This document shows, in pieces, positions 36,285 to 47,285 of a DNA stretch of 64,000 nucleotides (position 1 is the first letter of the stretch; each line of letters begins with the position of its first letter). This DNA comes from Crocodylus rhombifer. Its lineage: Eukaryota > Chordata > Crocodylia > Crocodylidae. The stretch lies in the NCBI GenBank assembly GCA_038503035.1, contig JAVSML010020348.1, forward strand, positions 1 through 64,000, in the 5' to 3' direction. Under the pieces are notes generated by a model, which saw only the letters and a list, made by a program, of their open reading frames with translations, searched no databases and was not told the DNA's origin. Both the position numbers and the translations under genes were made by a program.

Positions 36285-36402
36285 ATAGCTTGGTGATTAC
36301 AACACTTACCCAGGGTGTGGGAGACTCTCCTCTTTTCACCCTGAGGCAACTCAAACTCACATTTTCACTTTCTAGAACAGAGTTCTAACCACCATACTGC
36401 TG
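36285..36402 (+). mobile_element. tRNA-derived SINE, decayed
   Basis: TAGCTTGGTGATTACAACAC followed by TTACCCAGGGTGTGGGAGAC is a tRNA-like 5' part with an A box. The B box is degraded (CTCCTCTTTTCACC). The 3' body GTTCTAACCACCATACTGCTGG near 36380-36402 matches the equivalent TTTTACTAGGCTACTG at 38221. It is the same SINE family as 9110 and 38115. Confidence 0.5.
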
Positions 36403-37924
36403 GCCTGAAGTCATTCTTCATCTCTTTCTTTGAAGAAAATGACCCAAGAGTCATGGAGTGAGAGGTTAGGATTCTGTAGTCCAGTGGTTAGGATACCTAG
36501 GTGGGGTGGGGGACGTAGGGAGCATGCAGTCACCCTATGTGTGTTGCTACAACAGGGATGGACAAAATACCACCCACCAAGCAACTCTATCTGGCCTGCA
36601 GATGCCCTTCTGAAAGAAAGTTATCTTTGGCCTGTGGCTGCCCCTGTGAAAGCTGCTGCCTCTCTGCCCTCCATTCAGTATGCACCAACTGTATCTTCAG
36701 CTCTAGTTGCTAGGCATCCAACCCTCTTCCTTGTCTGATGCTTGACCCACCCAGCCTCAAGGCAGGGGGCATTGAAGACAGGAAGCTTCTGCCTGGCCAC
36801 GCTTCTGCCCAGTGACTCTATGGTTGTTTGCAGAGGAGACATCCCAGCCCTTGGAGAGAGTCAAATGGCAGCTGTGGATCCAACCCAGCTGCAGGTGGGG
36901 ACTTGTGTTCGGAGGAACAGAAAGCTGTAGGTGATTTGTGCCAGGCCCGGCCCCGCTGTATACCTCCATGTGCAGGTGTGGTTGAAACCTGGCTTCACAT
37001 TCAGGACTTGGGCTGGGAGTTGAAGGCAATCCAGGCAGGCCCCCCCACATGCAGCTGGTGCAATAATCTGCCCATATTCCTGTGATTTGAGGCCCACTAT
37101 CCAAGGCCACCAGCTTCAGCTTAGGTCATGCTTCATGACTCCTGGGCTCCAGGTGCATTTATGATACGCATCATGTCACACACTCGTAGTTCAAAATCAT
37201 ACCCCAGTCTTTATGCTCTGCCTGCTCAGCTGAGCTTCAATTTCAGGATGTCCCCAGTCACCCCCTTTCTGTGTCCTCTGCCTCCCCTTCAGCCACAATC
37301 TAGTCTTCTGGGAAACTGGAAGTGTAAAGCACCCAAAATGCCAATGCCTGTCCACGGGCACAGCAGTGTCTGGTAGGGGGTCTCTGTGTTCATCCCACTC
37401 CGTGTAGGAAGAAAACAAAATGGAAAAGTGCACAGAGTACTTAGTTTCCATTCAAGTCTGCAGCCTCTCTTTGTTCAGGCTTCCATCCAAGTTCCCCCTG
37501 CCATATGCTTCTGTCCCTGGCCTCCCTGGGCAGGTTCTGTCTTCAGCAGCTCCCCAAGCCAGGCTGCCCTTCTCTGGCCTAAGGTTTGGGCTTATGTAGC
37601 AGACTCAAGGTCACCTGACCCTTCACTCCAGCCTCCTGGGCCATCAGGCTCTGCCTGCACTTGGACTCAGTGGCCATTGTTTCACATCCTCAGCCTCTGT
37701 GCAAAATGTGGGAGCACCCAGAGATCTACCAACTCAGACCATGTGCTAAGGTAAAGGGAAGGAGTGTGCATGTGTACAGGGAGAGAGATGGGGTGAAAAT
37801 GAGGGAAGGTAGCAGTGAGACCAAAACCTAAACTACCCAGTCTCCCTAGCAATGGGGTAGGAGCCCCATTACAGAGGGTTTCTGGGTATGGATACATGCT
37901 CCTAGTGTTATTTCTGTTTTTTAC
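36403..37924. other. Mixed non-coding DNA, moderately GC-rich
   Basis: A CAGGGATGGACAAAATACCA stretch at 36553 resembles one end of a hAT-like element, without a partner end. A second tRNA-like fragment, AGTCCAGTGGTTAGGATACC, is at 36479-36498. The open frames (36430-36738, 37386-37754 and others) have no recognisable domain. No gene supported. Confidence 0.45.
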
Positions 37925-38050
37925 CTAGTGACTTTTCTGCTGTAAAATGGGTGACTAGTCTTGGGACCAGAGATTGGAACTCATGACTGCCACCATCGAG
38001 GAAGGGGGTTGCTCTTATTACTTAGCTCCAGGGTAAGGTCCCCCTTGCTT
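37925..38050 (-). mobile_element. Possible SINE on minus strand
   Basis: The reverse complement reads AGCTAAGTAATAAGAGCAAC and later GAGTTCCAATCTCTGG, like the A and B boxes of a tRNA-derived SINE. It would lie head-to-head with the plus-strand copy at 38115. Divergence is high. Confidence 0.3.
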
Positions 38051-38114
38051 CCTCTCTTTCTGGTAGTTCTTTCTGCCCAATGACCCAGCTTCAACATGAA
38101 GGTTGAGGGTTCCC

Positions 38115-38245
38115 TCACCTACAGGTTAAGACACTATCCTGGGAAGTGGGAGATAAGAGTTTGAATCCACTTAGGCTGAAGGGGACCTAGAACTCAGTCT
38201 CCCACTTCTTGGATGAGTGTTTTTACTAGGCTACTGTGTAAAATG
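38115..38245 (+). mobile_element. tRNA-derived SINE
   Basis: Best SINE copy in the window. GGTTAAGACACTATCCTGGG gives the 5' tRNA-like region and GAGTTTGAATCCA (38157-38169) a good B box. The body GCTGAAGGGGACCTAGAACT and CTCCCACTTCTTGGATGAGT follows, ending at GTTTTTACTAGGCTACTGTG. It matches 9110-9235 and 36285-36402. There is no tRNA acceptor stem, so it is not a tRNA gene. Confidence 0.65.
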
Positions 38246-39966
38246 AAAGTGACTGTGCATGCTGTGTCATGTGTTATTCAGTGATGCTGATGTAAATTAG
38301 ATGTGCTCTGATGGTGCCTAATGGACTGAGGCCTTTCAGGATCTTAGGCAGAATCTCAAGCACCAATTTGAATTGCAACAGAAGTTAGGCACTCAAAAAT
38401 TTGTTGACTTCTGAGCACACGAGGAAGCCCAAACTTAGCACCTTTAAATTCCAAAATAAAGGTGCCCACTGAGTTTTTTGACTGTTGGGGGAGAGCCATT
38501 CTGGATTTGTCTTTGGAGCTTAGGTGCCTAAGTCAGAACTAAGTTCCATTCAAGCTTCTTTGGGACCCATCTAAATCTGACCCGTGGACTTGACTGTACT
38601 AGAGCATCTGCCATATAGATCAAAATGGGAGGTCCCAGAGTTTTTCCCTAGATTAAAAAAAACCAAACAAATCTGTTGGGATTCCCTGCATCTTACAAGA
38701 CCTAAAATATTTCAAAGGAGAGAACTGGGAAATAAATATATTCTGCATTATTCTTTCTTCACAGAAAGGATAGGGGGGATATTGTTGCTGATCTTTCACT
38801 TTTCCACTCCCTTTTATATAGGGGATTCTGGCAGGGCAAACTTTGACACATACTTCTGCTCTGCCTCCACAGGTCTTGGCAATCAGAAAAGTGTTGCTAC
38901 TTCTTGTGCACCATTTTAGAGATCCAACACATTCTTTCTCTCCTCACTGCCAAATGGCTCTCCCACAACCCAGGATCTTTTCACACTAACCTTCTTCCTC
39001 CAGTGCATCTAAAATGTGGATGCTAAAATGACCTTTGTCACTCATCACTTTAATGCAGATACCACCCTGTGAGCCTGTATCCCAACTTCTGCTCAAGTCA
39101 ATCAGAGTAATTGTTTGGCTTAAAAGGAACTGAATTAAGCTCTAAAAAAAATTCATTCGCTCTCTTTGTAAAATTCCTTGGTTTTCTTTTTTTTTATGTT
39201 CTTCATTATGTAGCATCTGCCTATATCTCTGTCCTGGCCTCCTTTTTGCTCAGCTAATCTCCAGCTTCAAAGCATCCCTTGTCTCAGTGATGTCTGCATT
39301 GCTTGTATGCTGTGCTACGTTACTCAAGTTGCTTACTTCACCTTATTGATATAATTCCTATAATTTTCTGCTACAAATTCTGAGAGAGAGAAGGTAATTG
39401 AAAAATTTTAAGAGGTTTTAAGAAGTGAAGCAATCATGATCTTTTATGGCATAATCATGTGGTTATATTATAGTTACCACCATCCTCCTCATTTTTTTGT
39501 TGGTTTGGCTTGCAGTGCTATCTTGAATTTAGCCTGTAAACTCTTCAAGACATGAGTTGTGTATTTCAGTTTTTCTGTGAGGTACTTACAGTGTTCTTGA
39601 CTGTTTAAATATTATCAGAACAATTAAAGTAATCATAAGCAGTCATCCCAAATAATGGTGGATTTATCTTGAAATTAATTTTCCATTTAAGGATTATTTT
39701 GATACCTGTCCTCACATAGATTAATTGTGGATGTTGTGGAGACTTACTGAAATCACTATTGTGTAATTTTTAATGAGAAATTTTTTTTTCCCCAGAAACT
39801 GTGATTTTGGGCAGACTCTGCAAAAAACCCCAAACCATAGTCTCCGTGCTTTTGGTGTGCTTGCTGAGGGGGAAAAAATAAAAAACCTTACAGGCAAGCA
39901 GAGAAAAATGCCTGCGATCTTGGAGCACAGTGGGGAAGGCAGACCGGGGAGGGAGGGAAACAGGGG
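38246..39966. other. AT-rich non-coding DNA
   Basis: Between 38310 and 38535 several short TTAGGTGCCTAA-like words (GTGCCTAATGG, TTAGGCACTC, CTTAGGTGCCTAAG) suggest a decayed repeat with inverted words. The rest shows nothing recognisable. Confidence 0.45.
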
Positions 39967-39976
39967 NNNNNNNNNN
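39967..39976. other. Assembly gap (10 N)
   Basis: Ten undetermined bases inside a stretch rich in purines (GGGGAGGGAGGGAAACAGGGG just left). The real missing length is unknown; N runs of fixed length usually stand for an unsized gap. Open frames that read across it are not real evidence. Confidence 0.98.
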
Positions 39977-40098
39977 GTGTCTGTGGGCTTCATCCAGGTA
40001 ATTAAGATGCAGTTTTGGGCCATGTGGCAACTTGTGGGGAGGGGTGGGACAGTTGGGGTCCCTCAGCCAGTCAGAGATGTGTGTATTGAGGGTGGGGG

Positions 40099-40652
40099 TG
40101 TTAGAAATGGAATATTGTTAAAAATGCGCAGCTTGCATCTTGCACCTGATAAGAAAGAAATACTGCCAAAGACTCCTTTCTCCCCCAGTCCCGCCTCAGT
40201 CTTTCTCATGCTGATTACACTCTCTCCCCCCTCACCCGCCTCAGTCTTTCTCATGCTGATTGCAGGAGCTAAAATTCAATTATCTATGGCCTTGAAGTGT
40301 GAACTTTTGGCGAACTGTTGTAGTTTCTGAGCATGCTTAATACGCTGATGCATATTTACCTCTCCGCCCTGCATACTTAAGTAGCTAATTATACTATACA
40401 TGCGATGTATGTAATGATGTAACTACATGTATGCTTGTATGAAACGGAAGTAGCTGTAAGAGTTCCGGTGTCTGCACACGTGCTCAGGAGAGAGAAGATA
40501 AATTCCGCTTGCAAACACAATTAGTTGGTCAGAAGCTGATTTGGGCATCAATGCCCCACTCTGACCTTGTTTGCAAACAAATACATCCTTTTGATGTTTG
40601 TGTGTCTGTGATTTTTGCGGGCCTCCAGAAAAATGAACCGCTTTGTGCAACA
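40099..40652 (+). mobile_element. Solo LTR (554 bp) with GGGGG flank duplication
   Basis: The block starts TGTTAGAAATGG (40099) and ends TTTGTGCAACA (40652), giving TGTT...AACA inverted termini. GGGGG flanks it on both sides (40094-40098 and 40653-40657), the size of an endogenous retrovirus target duplication, though a homopolymer is weak evidence. Inside, a 27-base direct repeat beginning CCCGCCTCAGTCTTTCTCAT sits at 40190-40216 and 40235-40261, like a duplicated U3 enhancer. A TATA-like AGATAAATT lies near 40496. No internal retroviral coding sequence is adjacent. Plus orientation is inferred from these signals. Confidence 0.65.
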
Positions 40653-42176
40653 GGGGGAGGACTGGATTTAGCTTGCAAAAATGGTGGCTAGCCCTGGGAT
40701 CTGCCTATGAAATTGGCCAGCTGCTTCCTCAAGTTTGGTAGACCCCTATGTGGCATGTAATACAGACCCCTAGGGACCCATTTTGTTGCTTCCCTAATGA
40801 ACAAAGACAAATTTTTGAAGAATTGGGAAGTAGAACTGAGCATAATTCCTCTATGGGAAAGGAAAGAAAGCTGTAGGACATTTTTCAAATGCAGGTATAA
40901 GGAAGCAGACTGCTCCCTTTCCAAGATGGTATGGAAAGCTGCTACAAAGGCTGGAAGAAATGTACTTCATATGTTATGAGGGAGCCTCTTCTTGTTTATG
41001 GTGCGAACCTTGTTCATGAAGTCTGTGAAACTGCATGAATGGAATTTTACAGCAATACATTGGGCTGAGGAAAAACTGCGAAGCACCTAGAAATGAATTT
41101 GCCTGTATCTGCAAAGTCTCAACCCAAACCAAAAAGGTAATGAGATACTTTTTGTTGTAGCAAGTATGGAGGCCTTTTTACTCAGTCTTCTGTTTGTCTT
41201 GGCTTATTTGGCTTCTGCGTGGCCTAGCTTTTTCAGGTATTTAGTAGAAAGATAAAACCTTGTGAATACATGTAACCAGTGGTTCCAGAGGGGTGGCAGC
41301 CTCAGCAGCACAAAAACAGGCACCTTTGCCCACCAGAGGAGACCATGGGTGGATTAGATTCTTGCCCTTTCACCTCCCAGGTGCAATGCCCAACCCCGAG
41401 TTACTGGGCAGCTGATGCTCTCACACTCCTTTATATTGTCCTGACGTGGGTCTTGGTTGGCCCAAAAGATTTTTTATTCTTTTTTTTTTCCCAGAAAAAA
41501 GGCTACTGTCCAGCAAGACTATAAGTAGCTTGAACTCACTGATTTCACCTCATTGGCCCAATGCGCAACCACAGAGTTACCAAGCAAGTGTGCAAAGTTC
41601 CTGTTCCTCTCAGGAACACATGGCTTAGGCCCCAGAAGACCAACAGACTCATCACTGCACCATGGCTACTGGTCCTTTGGCTTGTTTCCTGCTCTATCTA
41701 GTCTAGCAGCTGGGGTCCCTCTGACAGGGCTGGGGAAGCAGGGGCTGTGGGTGGGGAGCGAGGGGCACCAGCAAGGCTGTAATAGCTGTGAATGGGAAGT
41801 GAGTGGCACCAGCAGGGCTGGAGGGACTGTGGGGAGGGGGGGCTTTAATTTTAATAATGGATTTTGGTTTTTTTAGCAGAGAATTTGATATTTTTTTTTA
41901 TCAGGGAAAAACAGGATCTCTTGTCATGTATTTAATATAAATAAACTGGTATTTAGAACATAAATATGGATTTTCTTTTAATCATTTGGATATCGAAACA
42001 AGGAGGTAGAAGATCCCTGTTTTTCTGAGTCTGCTTTCATACCTATTTTTTGACCGGGTTCTTCTGGCTTTAGACTTGTATTGGTATGTTCTATCAAAAC
42101 TAAAATCACATTGTCAGCCTGTGAAAGTGGTTGCTTTCTTATCTATGCTTGTAGGTAGCCTAGATATACAGGTGGT
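40653..42176. other. Non-coding DNA with possible SINE fragments
   Basis: At 41345-41435 the reverse complement reads GAGCATCAGCTGCCCAGTAA and later AGAATCTAATCC, which looks like a minus-strand tRNA-derived SINE. A similar word pattern recurs at 41550-41640. The rest is unremarkable. Confidence 0.4.
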
Positions 42177-42178
42177 CC

Positions 42179-42729
42179 TCGGACTTACGACACAATTGGT
42201 TCCTGAAAACCACGTCTTAAGTCGAAATGTCATAACTCAGAATCAATTTTCTCTTAAGAAACAATGTTATACATGGGAGATTTGGTTCCTGAACCAAAAC
42301 CCAATCCCTTGTTTTCACTAAAAATACCCCAGAATTTGTACTCGATCAATTATAGATAAGTAATACAGCTACATTAATGTATTTGTATTGTAAGTAGCAA
42401 TCATACTGATTTGGAAGTACTTCTTTGAGGTGACTTTGCTGGACTTTTGGAAGGCTCTTGGTTGGACATTTTGAAGGGTTCTTGGCTGGAGTTTTCTCAG
42501 GAGTCTTGCCTGCAGGTTTTTCCAGAGTCTTGTCTGCTTTCTTAAAGCATGTGGAAGGAAGTTTAGACAGATATTCTCCAGGGAGATGGATGACACGGTG
42601 AACTTGTTCACTGGCATGGCATTGCATCAGATCAAACTTTGTAAAGTTGAAACTGACGTCAGAAAGTTGAAACAGGGTGTCTATTTATAAACGTTGTAAC
42701 TTGAAACCTTGTAAGTCAAGGACTGCCTG
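42179..42729. mobile_element. Tc1/mariner-type nonautonomous element (551 bp)
   Basis: The left end, with its TA, is TACAGGTGGTCCTCGGACTT; the reverse complement of the right end is TACAGGCAGTCCTTGACTTA. TA dinucleotides sit at 42177-42178 and 42730-42731, the target duplication of this superfamily. The terminal 80 bases also hold a GAAACGTCATAAC/AAGTCG-type subterminal region. A minus-strand frame near 42369-42617 is rich in Lys, Pro and Thr, repeating a K-(T/N)-(P/L)-x-K pattern, and is not a recognisable transposase. A second copy of the left end is at 44534. Confidence 0.85.
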
Positions 42730-43177
42730 TAGTTAGAGTTCAAAGATATAGAGAGAGCTATATTTAGTTCTGGAATCCTTGGATCCAGGTGCCTTGGTAC
42801 ATGTCAAATCAAATGCTGAGGAAATTGTTTTGTTTTGTGAGCTGCTGTGAATGCTGACAGTGACTATAAATGTTTTACAGATCTGCTGCCTTGATAATAT
42901 GGAAGAAAAGCAATCTCTGATTTTATGAGAATTGCACACTGGGATTTCTGTGTTGTTCTCCTGCCCCTCCCTCTGCAAAAATGCTTTAAAAAGTCCAATT
43001 GATAGAAAAACAATATGTTGACTCTTTCTATCATTTACTTTCTATGGTGTTACTCAAGTTTTGCTATTCTAAGAGTATTCCCATTAGAAGTCTTAAAATG
43101 ACTCTTAATCATGAAGTAGTCCACTTTGCAAGCTTCTGTTTGTGCACTTTCTGAAGGATAAAAACTGCTAGAAACCC
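42730..43177. other. Non-coding DNA
   Basis: No feature recognised. The first two bases belong to the TA duplication. Confidence 0.55.
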
Positions 43178-43509
43178 TTGGACACACAAAGGAAGGCTGC
43201 TCCAGTTCTCTGTAATTCCAGCGCATTGGAGCAGACTTGATTGAGTCTGCTGGAGCGTGGAAATTACTGTGCTCCAGCAGGCTCCAGTGTCATGTGTATC
43301 AGAATCCCCACACTGAAAAATGGTGGCAGAGTGCTTTAAACTAAAGCTTGTTCAATGAGCTTTAGTTCAAAGTGCCCCGCTGCCATTTTTCAGTGCAGGG
43401 GCACTGCTACACATGACACTCGGGACGCTTTAAATTAATGCGGCTTTTGGAGCTCCTCTAATTAAAGTACCCCTCTGCCTCCTAGAGCACATCTATAAAT
43501 GCCTCCAAG
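43178..43509. mobile_element. Foldback MITE, family C (332 bp)
   Basis: The ends CTTGGACACACAAAGG and, in reverse complement, CTTGGAGGCATTTATAGATG share CTTGGA. The middle (43312-43394) is an 83 bp palindrome with 37-base arms starting ACTGAAAAATGG, seven differences between arms (all transitions) and a loop of about nine bases. The right half recurs at 57620-57788 (GAGCTTTAGTT, then ACATGTGACACTGAG, then TAATTAGAG), where a CR1 has split the element at its centre. It encodes nothing. Confidence 0.7.
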
Positions 43510-43520
43510 GTCCAGAGGAA

Positions 43521-43772
43521 GGCTAGGTATAGATATTAAAAGGCCCAAGGCAGAATAAATCTAAGTTATGCGATTTTCTGTAAGTGGCATAGTTTAGATT
43601 GGTAGTGAACAGAACACATTTCACCCTTCAGTATGTGTGGTGCAGGGGCAAACCTTAAACTGGGTTCTGCCATTTTAAAACTAGTCTGTATGTGCCAAAT
43701 TCTGTTCTGTTATAGGTATAGACCAGTTTCTGATCACTTATACTGATAAAGGTGTAATGTCTGTACCTGGCC
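43521..43772. mobile_element. TIR element, family B, short copy (252 bp)
   Basis: Left end GGCTAGGTATAGATATTA; reverse complement of right end GGCCAGGTACAGACATTA. These 18-base ends differ at four positions. The body has AAGTTATGCGATTTTCTGTA then AGTGGCATAGTTTAGATT, as at 52874, and near the right end TTCTGTTCTGTTATAGGT then TTTCTGATCACTTA, as at 14830 and 55810. It links the copies at 14368, 52874 and 54585 into one family. It is adjacent to the family C element ending at 43509. Confidence 0.75.
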
Positions 43773-44531
43773 AAGGTGTACTACCTATTAGGTATTTTGT
43801 TTCTGTTAATTAGACTACTGATAACTTGCCTATTGTAAAAATGAAGCTTTTGTATTACTCACCTCCTTTTACAATGGGTATCTTGACATTTTATTGAAAA
43901 CAGAAGGAATTTAGAAAAACAACACAGAGGGGAAATGGTTTAAATGTGGTGAAATCTGTGTTGTTTTGACAGAACTGAAATGTCAAAAGACAAATATGCA
44001 TTCATTTTCACTTTCATGTGCCAGAAAGCAAGTACTTTATTTCCAAATAAATGAATTGTATTACATGGAACAGTCAAATAGACATAGTGACTGAAGAATC
44101 ATCCTGGCCATGTCAAAAGATAAGATATAGTGTGATATGAATAATGTGAAAACATGATGCTTTTATGTTACTGTACAATTCTTTTCCCTAGTACAATAAA
44201 CAACAGTTTTGATTGCTTTCTGATATGAAAGGGGAGGTAGGAAGTCAGTCCTCTAGTAATATAAGCTCCCCAGTGGCTTTTTAAAGACCAAATTGTATGT
44301 GCCTTTTATTTTAACCAAAAGATTGGGCAGGAGGAAAGGAGTATGGAAGCTCTTTAGTTGGATTCAGTAAAGCCTCATAAGCAGAGCAAAAGGGGTGAGG
44401 GCTTTGTTAATATTTCTCTCTTGAGGCAGATGGAGAAAACCTATGCAGGGAAACAGGTGGATTAATATATGGGCCAGCTGGGCCCAGGGCCCCCTACCCG
44501 CTCAGATGCCTGCGGGGATGGTGTTGCCAGG
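43773..44531. other. AT-rich non-coding DNA
   Basis: No gene or repeat end recognised. Confidence 0.55.
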
Positions 44532-44533
44532 TA

Positions 44534-45190
44534 CAGGCAGTCCTCAGACTTACAACGCAATTGGTTCCTGAAAACTGTCTTAAGTTGAAACGTCATAACT
44601 AGGAACCAATTTTCCCATAGGAACAATTTAAAAAATGGGGGATTGGTTCATCTGTGATGCTGGATACAACTGTGTCCAGCTGCTAAGTCTGGCATGGTGG
44701 AAGGGGAGAGGGAAGAGGGGGGCTATGCTCTCCTGCCACTCACCCAGCCAGCGGGGTGGGATGGGCATGGGATGGGACTGCTGAGCTGCCTCTGGACAAG
44801 CGGCGCACTGTGGCAGGAGCCCCCTCCTGGACAAGCCACGGCTCTGACCTGTACCCAACCTGCCCTGATTGAGTGAGCGATGGGAGGACATGGGGTGGGG
44901 GGGGGTGTGCCCCCAGATTCGGGTGGGTGGTAGGGCAGGTGATGGAGTGGAGGATATGAGGGGGCAATAGCACGCCCCCCATAGGCCCTGCCATCTGCCC
45001 AGAGCGTAGTCTGGCACAGCCCCAGCCCTGCCCACCCTCCCACCTGGGTGCAGGCAGGTGCACAGTGGTGGGAGCCACACCCTCCCTCCCGAATGAGCTG
45101 CGGCTCCATCCCTCAGGCAGGCAGGCTGGCCCTTAGGCCTTGTGTTGCTGAGGGCCCCAAAGATTCTTATTCTGCCTCTGCAGGGAAACA
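44534..45190. mobile_element. Tc1/mariner-type left end plus GC-rich block
   Basis: CAGGCAGTCCTCAGACTTAC follows a TA (44532-44533) and continues with CAATTGGTTCCTGAAAAC, the same as 42179 onward. The match runs to about 44635, then GC-rich DNA follows to 45150 with frames of up to 187 codons that have no domain. The right terminus of the element was not found. The GC-rich block could be the element's own core or a later insertion. Confidence 0.55.
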
Positions 45191-45599
45191 TATGCAGATA
45201 TTTGGGGGAAAACAGAAATACTGCCTCTAGGTTTATTATTTAAAAAATGAATAGCAGAAAATGGCACATCTGTAACAATCCTCTTTCTGGTTAATAGTGT
45301 ACATAGCAGATCTTTCCATCAGGATAGATAAAGCTCAGGTTTGACTACTGATGACTGGCCTCAAACTATACAATATAATAAGCAACCTGCTGAGTGGGAG
45401 AGATTTTTTTAAAATTTGTATAAAACATTATACATCCACATTTTTGATTCCCAGGTATTTTGTTAATGCATAGTTTTATCTATTTTCCTGCTGCTTTAAG
45501 ACCTCAGGCTTGGAGGACATTTTTGCATAGCAATAACATGAGCAACAGCATTTGTAGTAATTTTATTTAAAAGCTGATAGTTCCATGCAAACAGTTGGA
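45191..45599. other. AT-rich non-coding DNA
   Basis: No feature recognised. Confidence 0.55.
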
Positions 45600-45968
45600 C
45601 ATATTTTAGGTTGAACAGTGGAAGAGTTCAAGGAGTACCTTGCAAAAGATGCTAAAGTTAAGAACCATTTTTAAAAAAATACATCCAAAGCTGGAAGCTG
45701 GCAAGAAGATCAGTGGAAGCATTAGATGACCAACGTGTAAAAGGTGCACCCAGGATGATAGAGCTATAGCAGAGAAGCTAAACAAATTATTTGAACCAGT
45801 TTTTCCTGCAGAAGATATTGGGGGGAATTCTCATACTAGATCAGTTTTTCCTGCTAGATGTTACAAGAGTTGGATCACCTTGGGTAAAATAGAAAATGAA
45901 TTAGAACAAATTGAGAAGTGAAATAATAAGTCACCAGGACCAGATGAAATTGCAGAACTGTTAGCAAT

Positions 45969-46352
45969 TCATTCAATTTAATTCAATTCAGATTATTAAG
46001 GCTTCTGGCTTAAAGCCATGCTCCTGAAAACAACACAACAAACATACAACCATAATATAAATTTAAACAAAAATGCAAATATAATAATTAAATAAATTCT
46101 AACAACCATTATAAAAGCATTATTCCTACTCCTAGAATTAATATAATCAAGTAAAAATATAGTGATAGATCATGAATCTATAAAAATGTTGTGCATGGGT
46201 CCACAATTAACACAGTAAAAAAACCCCATAGTGATAAAATGTATCAGTCATTTCAACAGTAAAGGATATTTAGTTCTGATCACTTTAGCCTTGTAAACAA
46301 AGATTGAAAGATGGTTTACTAAATATGGATCTGTTTGCTGGAGGAGCCATAT
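45969..46352. mobile_element. AT-rich insertion within CR1, flanked by a 14-base near-duplicate
   Basis: GAACTGTTAGCAAT (45955-45968) and GAACTGTTGGCAAT (46353-46366) bracket a 384 bp AT-rich segment that starts ATTCATTTAATTCAATTCA-like repeats. CR1 coding is recognisable on both sides (NKSPGPDEI left; LLQTASVPKDC right). A target duplication from a LINE-type insertion is the simplest reading. One caveat: CR1-like residues may also lie immediately left of the right copy. Not identified further. Confidence 0.45.
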
Positions 46353-46804
46353 GAACTGTTGGCAATGATATACAACTTATTACAAACAGCCTCTGTGCCA
46401 AAGGACTGCCGGCTGCCAATATATCACCCATATTAAAAAATGCCTCCAGAGGTGTTTCTGGGAACTACAGACTGGAGAGTTTCACTTTCATCACTGGCAA
46501 GTTGGTAGAATCTGTGATAAAGAATGATGCCACATGGACAGGTGTGATCTGTTGGGGAAGACTCAACATGGCTTTTGTAAATGGAAATCCTGTCTCACCA
46601 AGCTACTGAAATTCTCTGAGAGTGTTAATGAACACATGGACAAGGGGATCCAGTTGACAAATTTGAATTTTAAAAAATCTTCTGAAAAAGCTCCTGACCA
46701 AAGGCTTTTAAAAAAACTGAATAACCATGGGATTGGAGGGAAGGGTCTTTCATTGACTGAGAGCTGGTTAAAAGATAGAAAAGAAAGAACTATGTACGTA
46801 CAGT

Positions 46805-47285
46805 TCTGGGTGCTGAACTAACTGTTATGACTCAGAAGCACTCAGGGGTCAGTCCCCTTGAGACCTAAAAATGGAGGAGATCTGATCAAGGAAAGGGGAG
46901 CCATCAATGTCCATTGGAAGAAGAATTTTGAAGACCTTCTCAATGAAGACTGTATTGTGGAGGAGAGTATTTTCAACTGCATCCTGCAACACCCAGTCAC
47001 AGACGATTCTGGACCCCTGCAACATTTGATGAGATAAGGAAAGCCATCAAGCAAATGAAGAATGACAAGGCACCTGGAGCTGATGGAATCCCTTCCAAAC
47101 TCTTCAAGCAGGGGGAAAAGGAGCTCACATCACAGCTCCATGTTCTCATCTTAAGGATTTAGAATGATAAGGAAACCCCAGATAACCTCAGGGATGCCAA
47201 GATTGTCACAATCTTCAAGAAAGGAGACAAGTCTGACTCTGGAAATTGCAGAGAGATCGCCTTGTTGTCTACCATAGGAAAGATA
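46805..47285 (+). mobile_element. Non-CR1 LINE fragment (reverse transcriptase N-terminal part)
   Basis: The plus strand reads INVHWKKNFEDLLNEDCIVE near 46908-46967. After a frameshift it reads FDEIRKAIKQMKNDKAPGAD (47030-47088), IPSKLFKQGEKELTSQLHVL (47089-47150) and LRDAKIVTIFKKGDKSDSGN (47190-47248). The KAPGADGIP motif and the spacing differ from CR1 (which has KSPGPDEI) and fit the family of the relics at 2810 and 19660, but from its other end. It lies between two parts of a CR1, so it was probably inserted there. A stop occurs after LILRI. Confidence 0.65.

Noticed and set aside
36285..38245. tRNA genes
   Set aside because: The tRNA-like boxes lack a foldable cloverleaf with anticodon and acceptor stems, and the matching bodies show a SINE family.
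39773..40330. 185-codon open frame across the N gap
   Set aside because: It reads through undetermined bases and into a solo LTR, so it is not a real gene.
42369..42617. Lys/Pro/Thr-rich minus-strand frame as a histone-like protein
   Set aside because: It lies wholly inside a nonautonomous Tc1/mariner-type element, is short, and has no conserved domain.
44628..45191. 187-codon minus-strand open frame
   Set aside because: Lies in GC-rich DNA attached to a Tc1/mariner-type end; overlapping frames in three phases are also open, and there is no recognisable motif.
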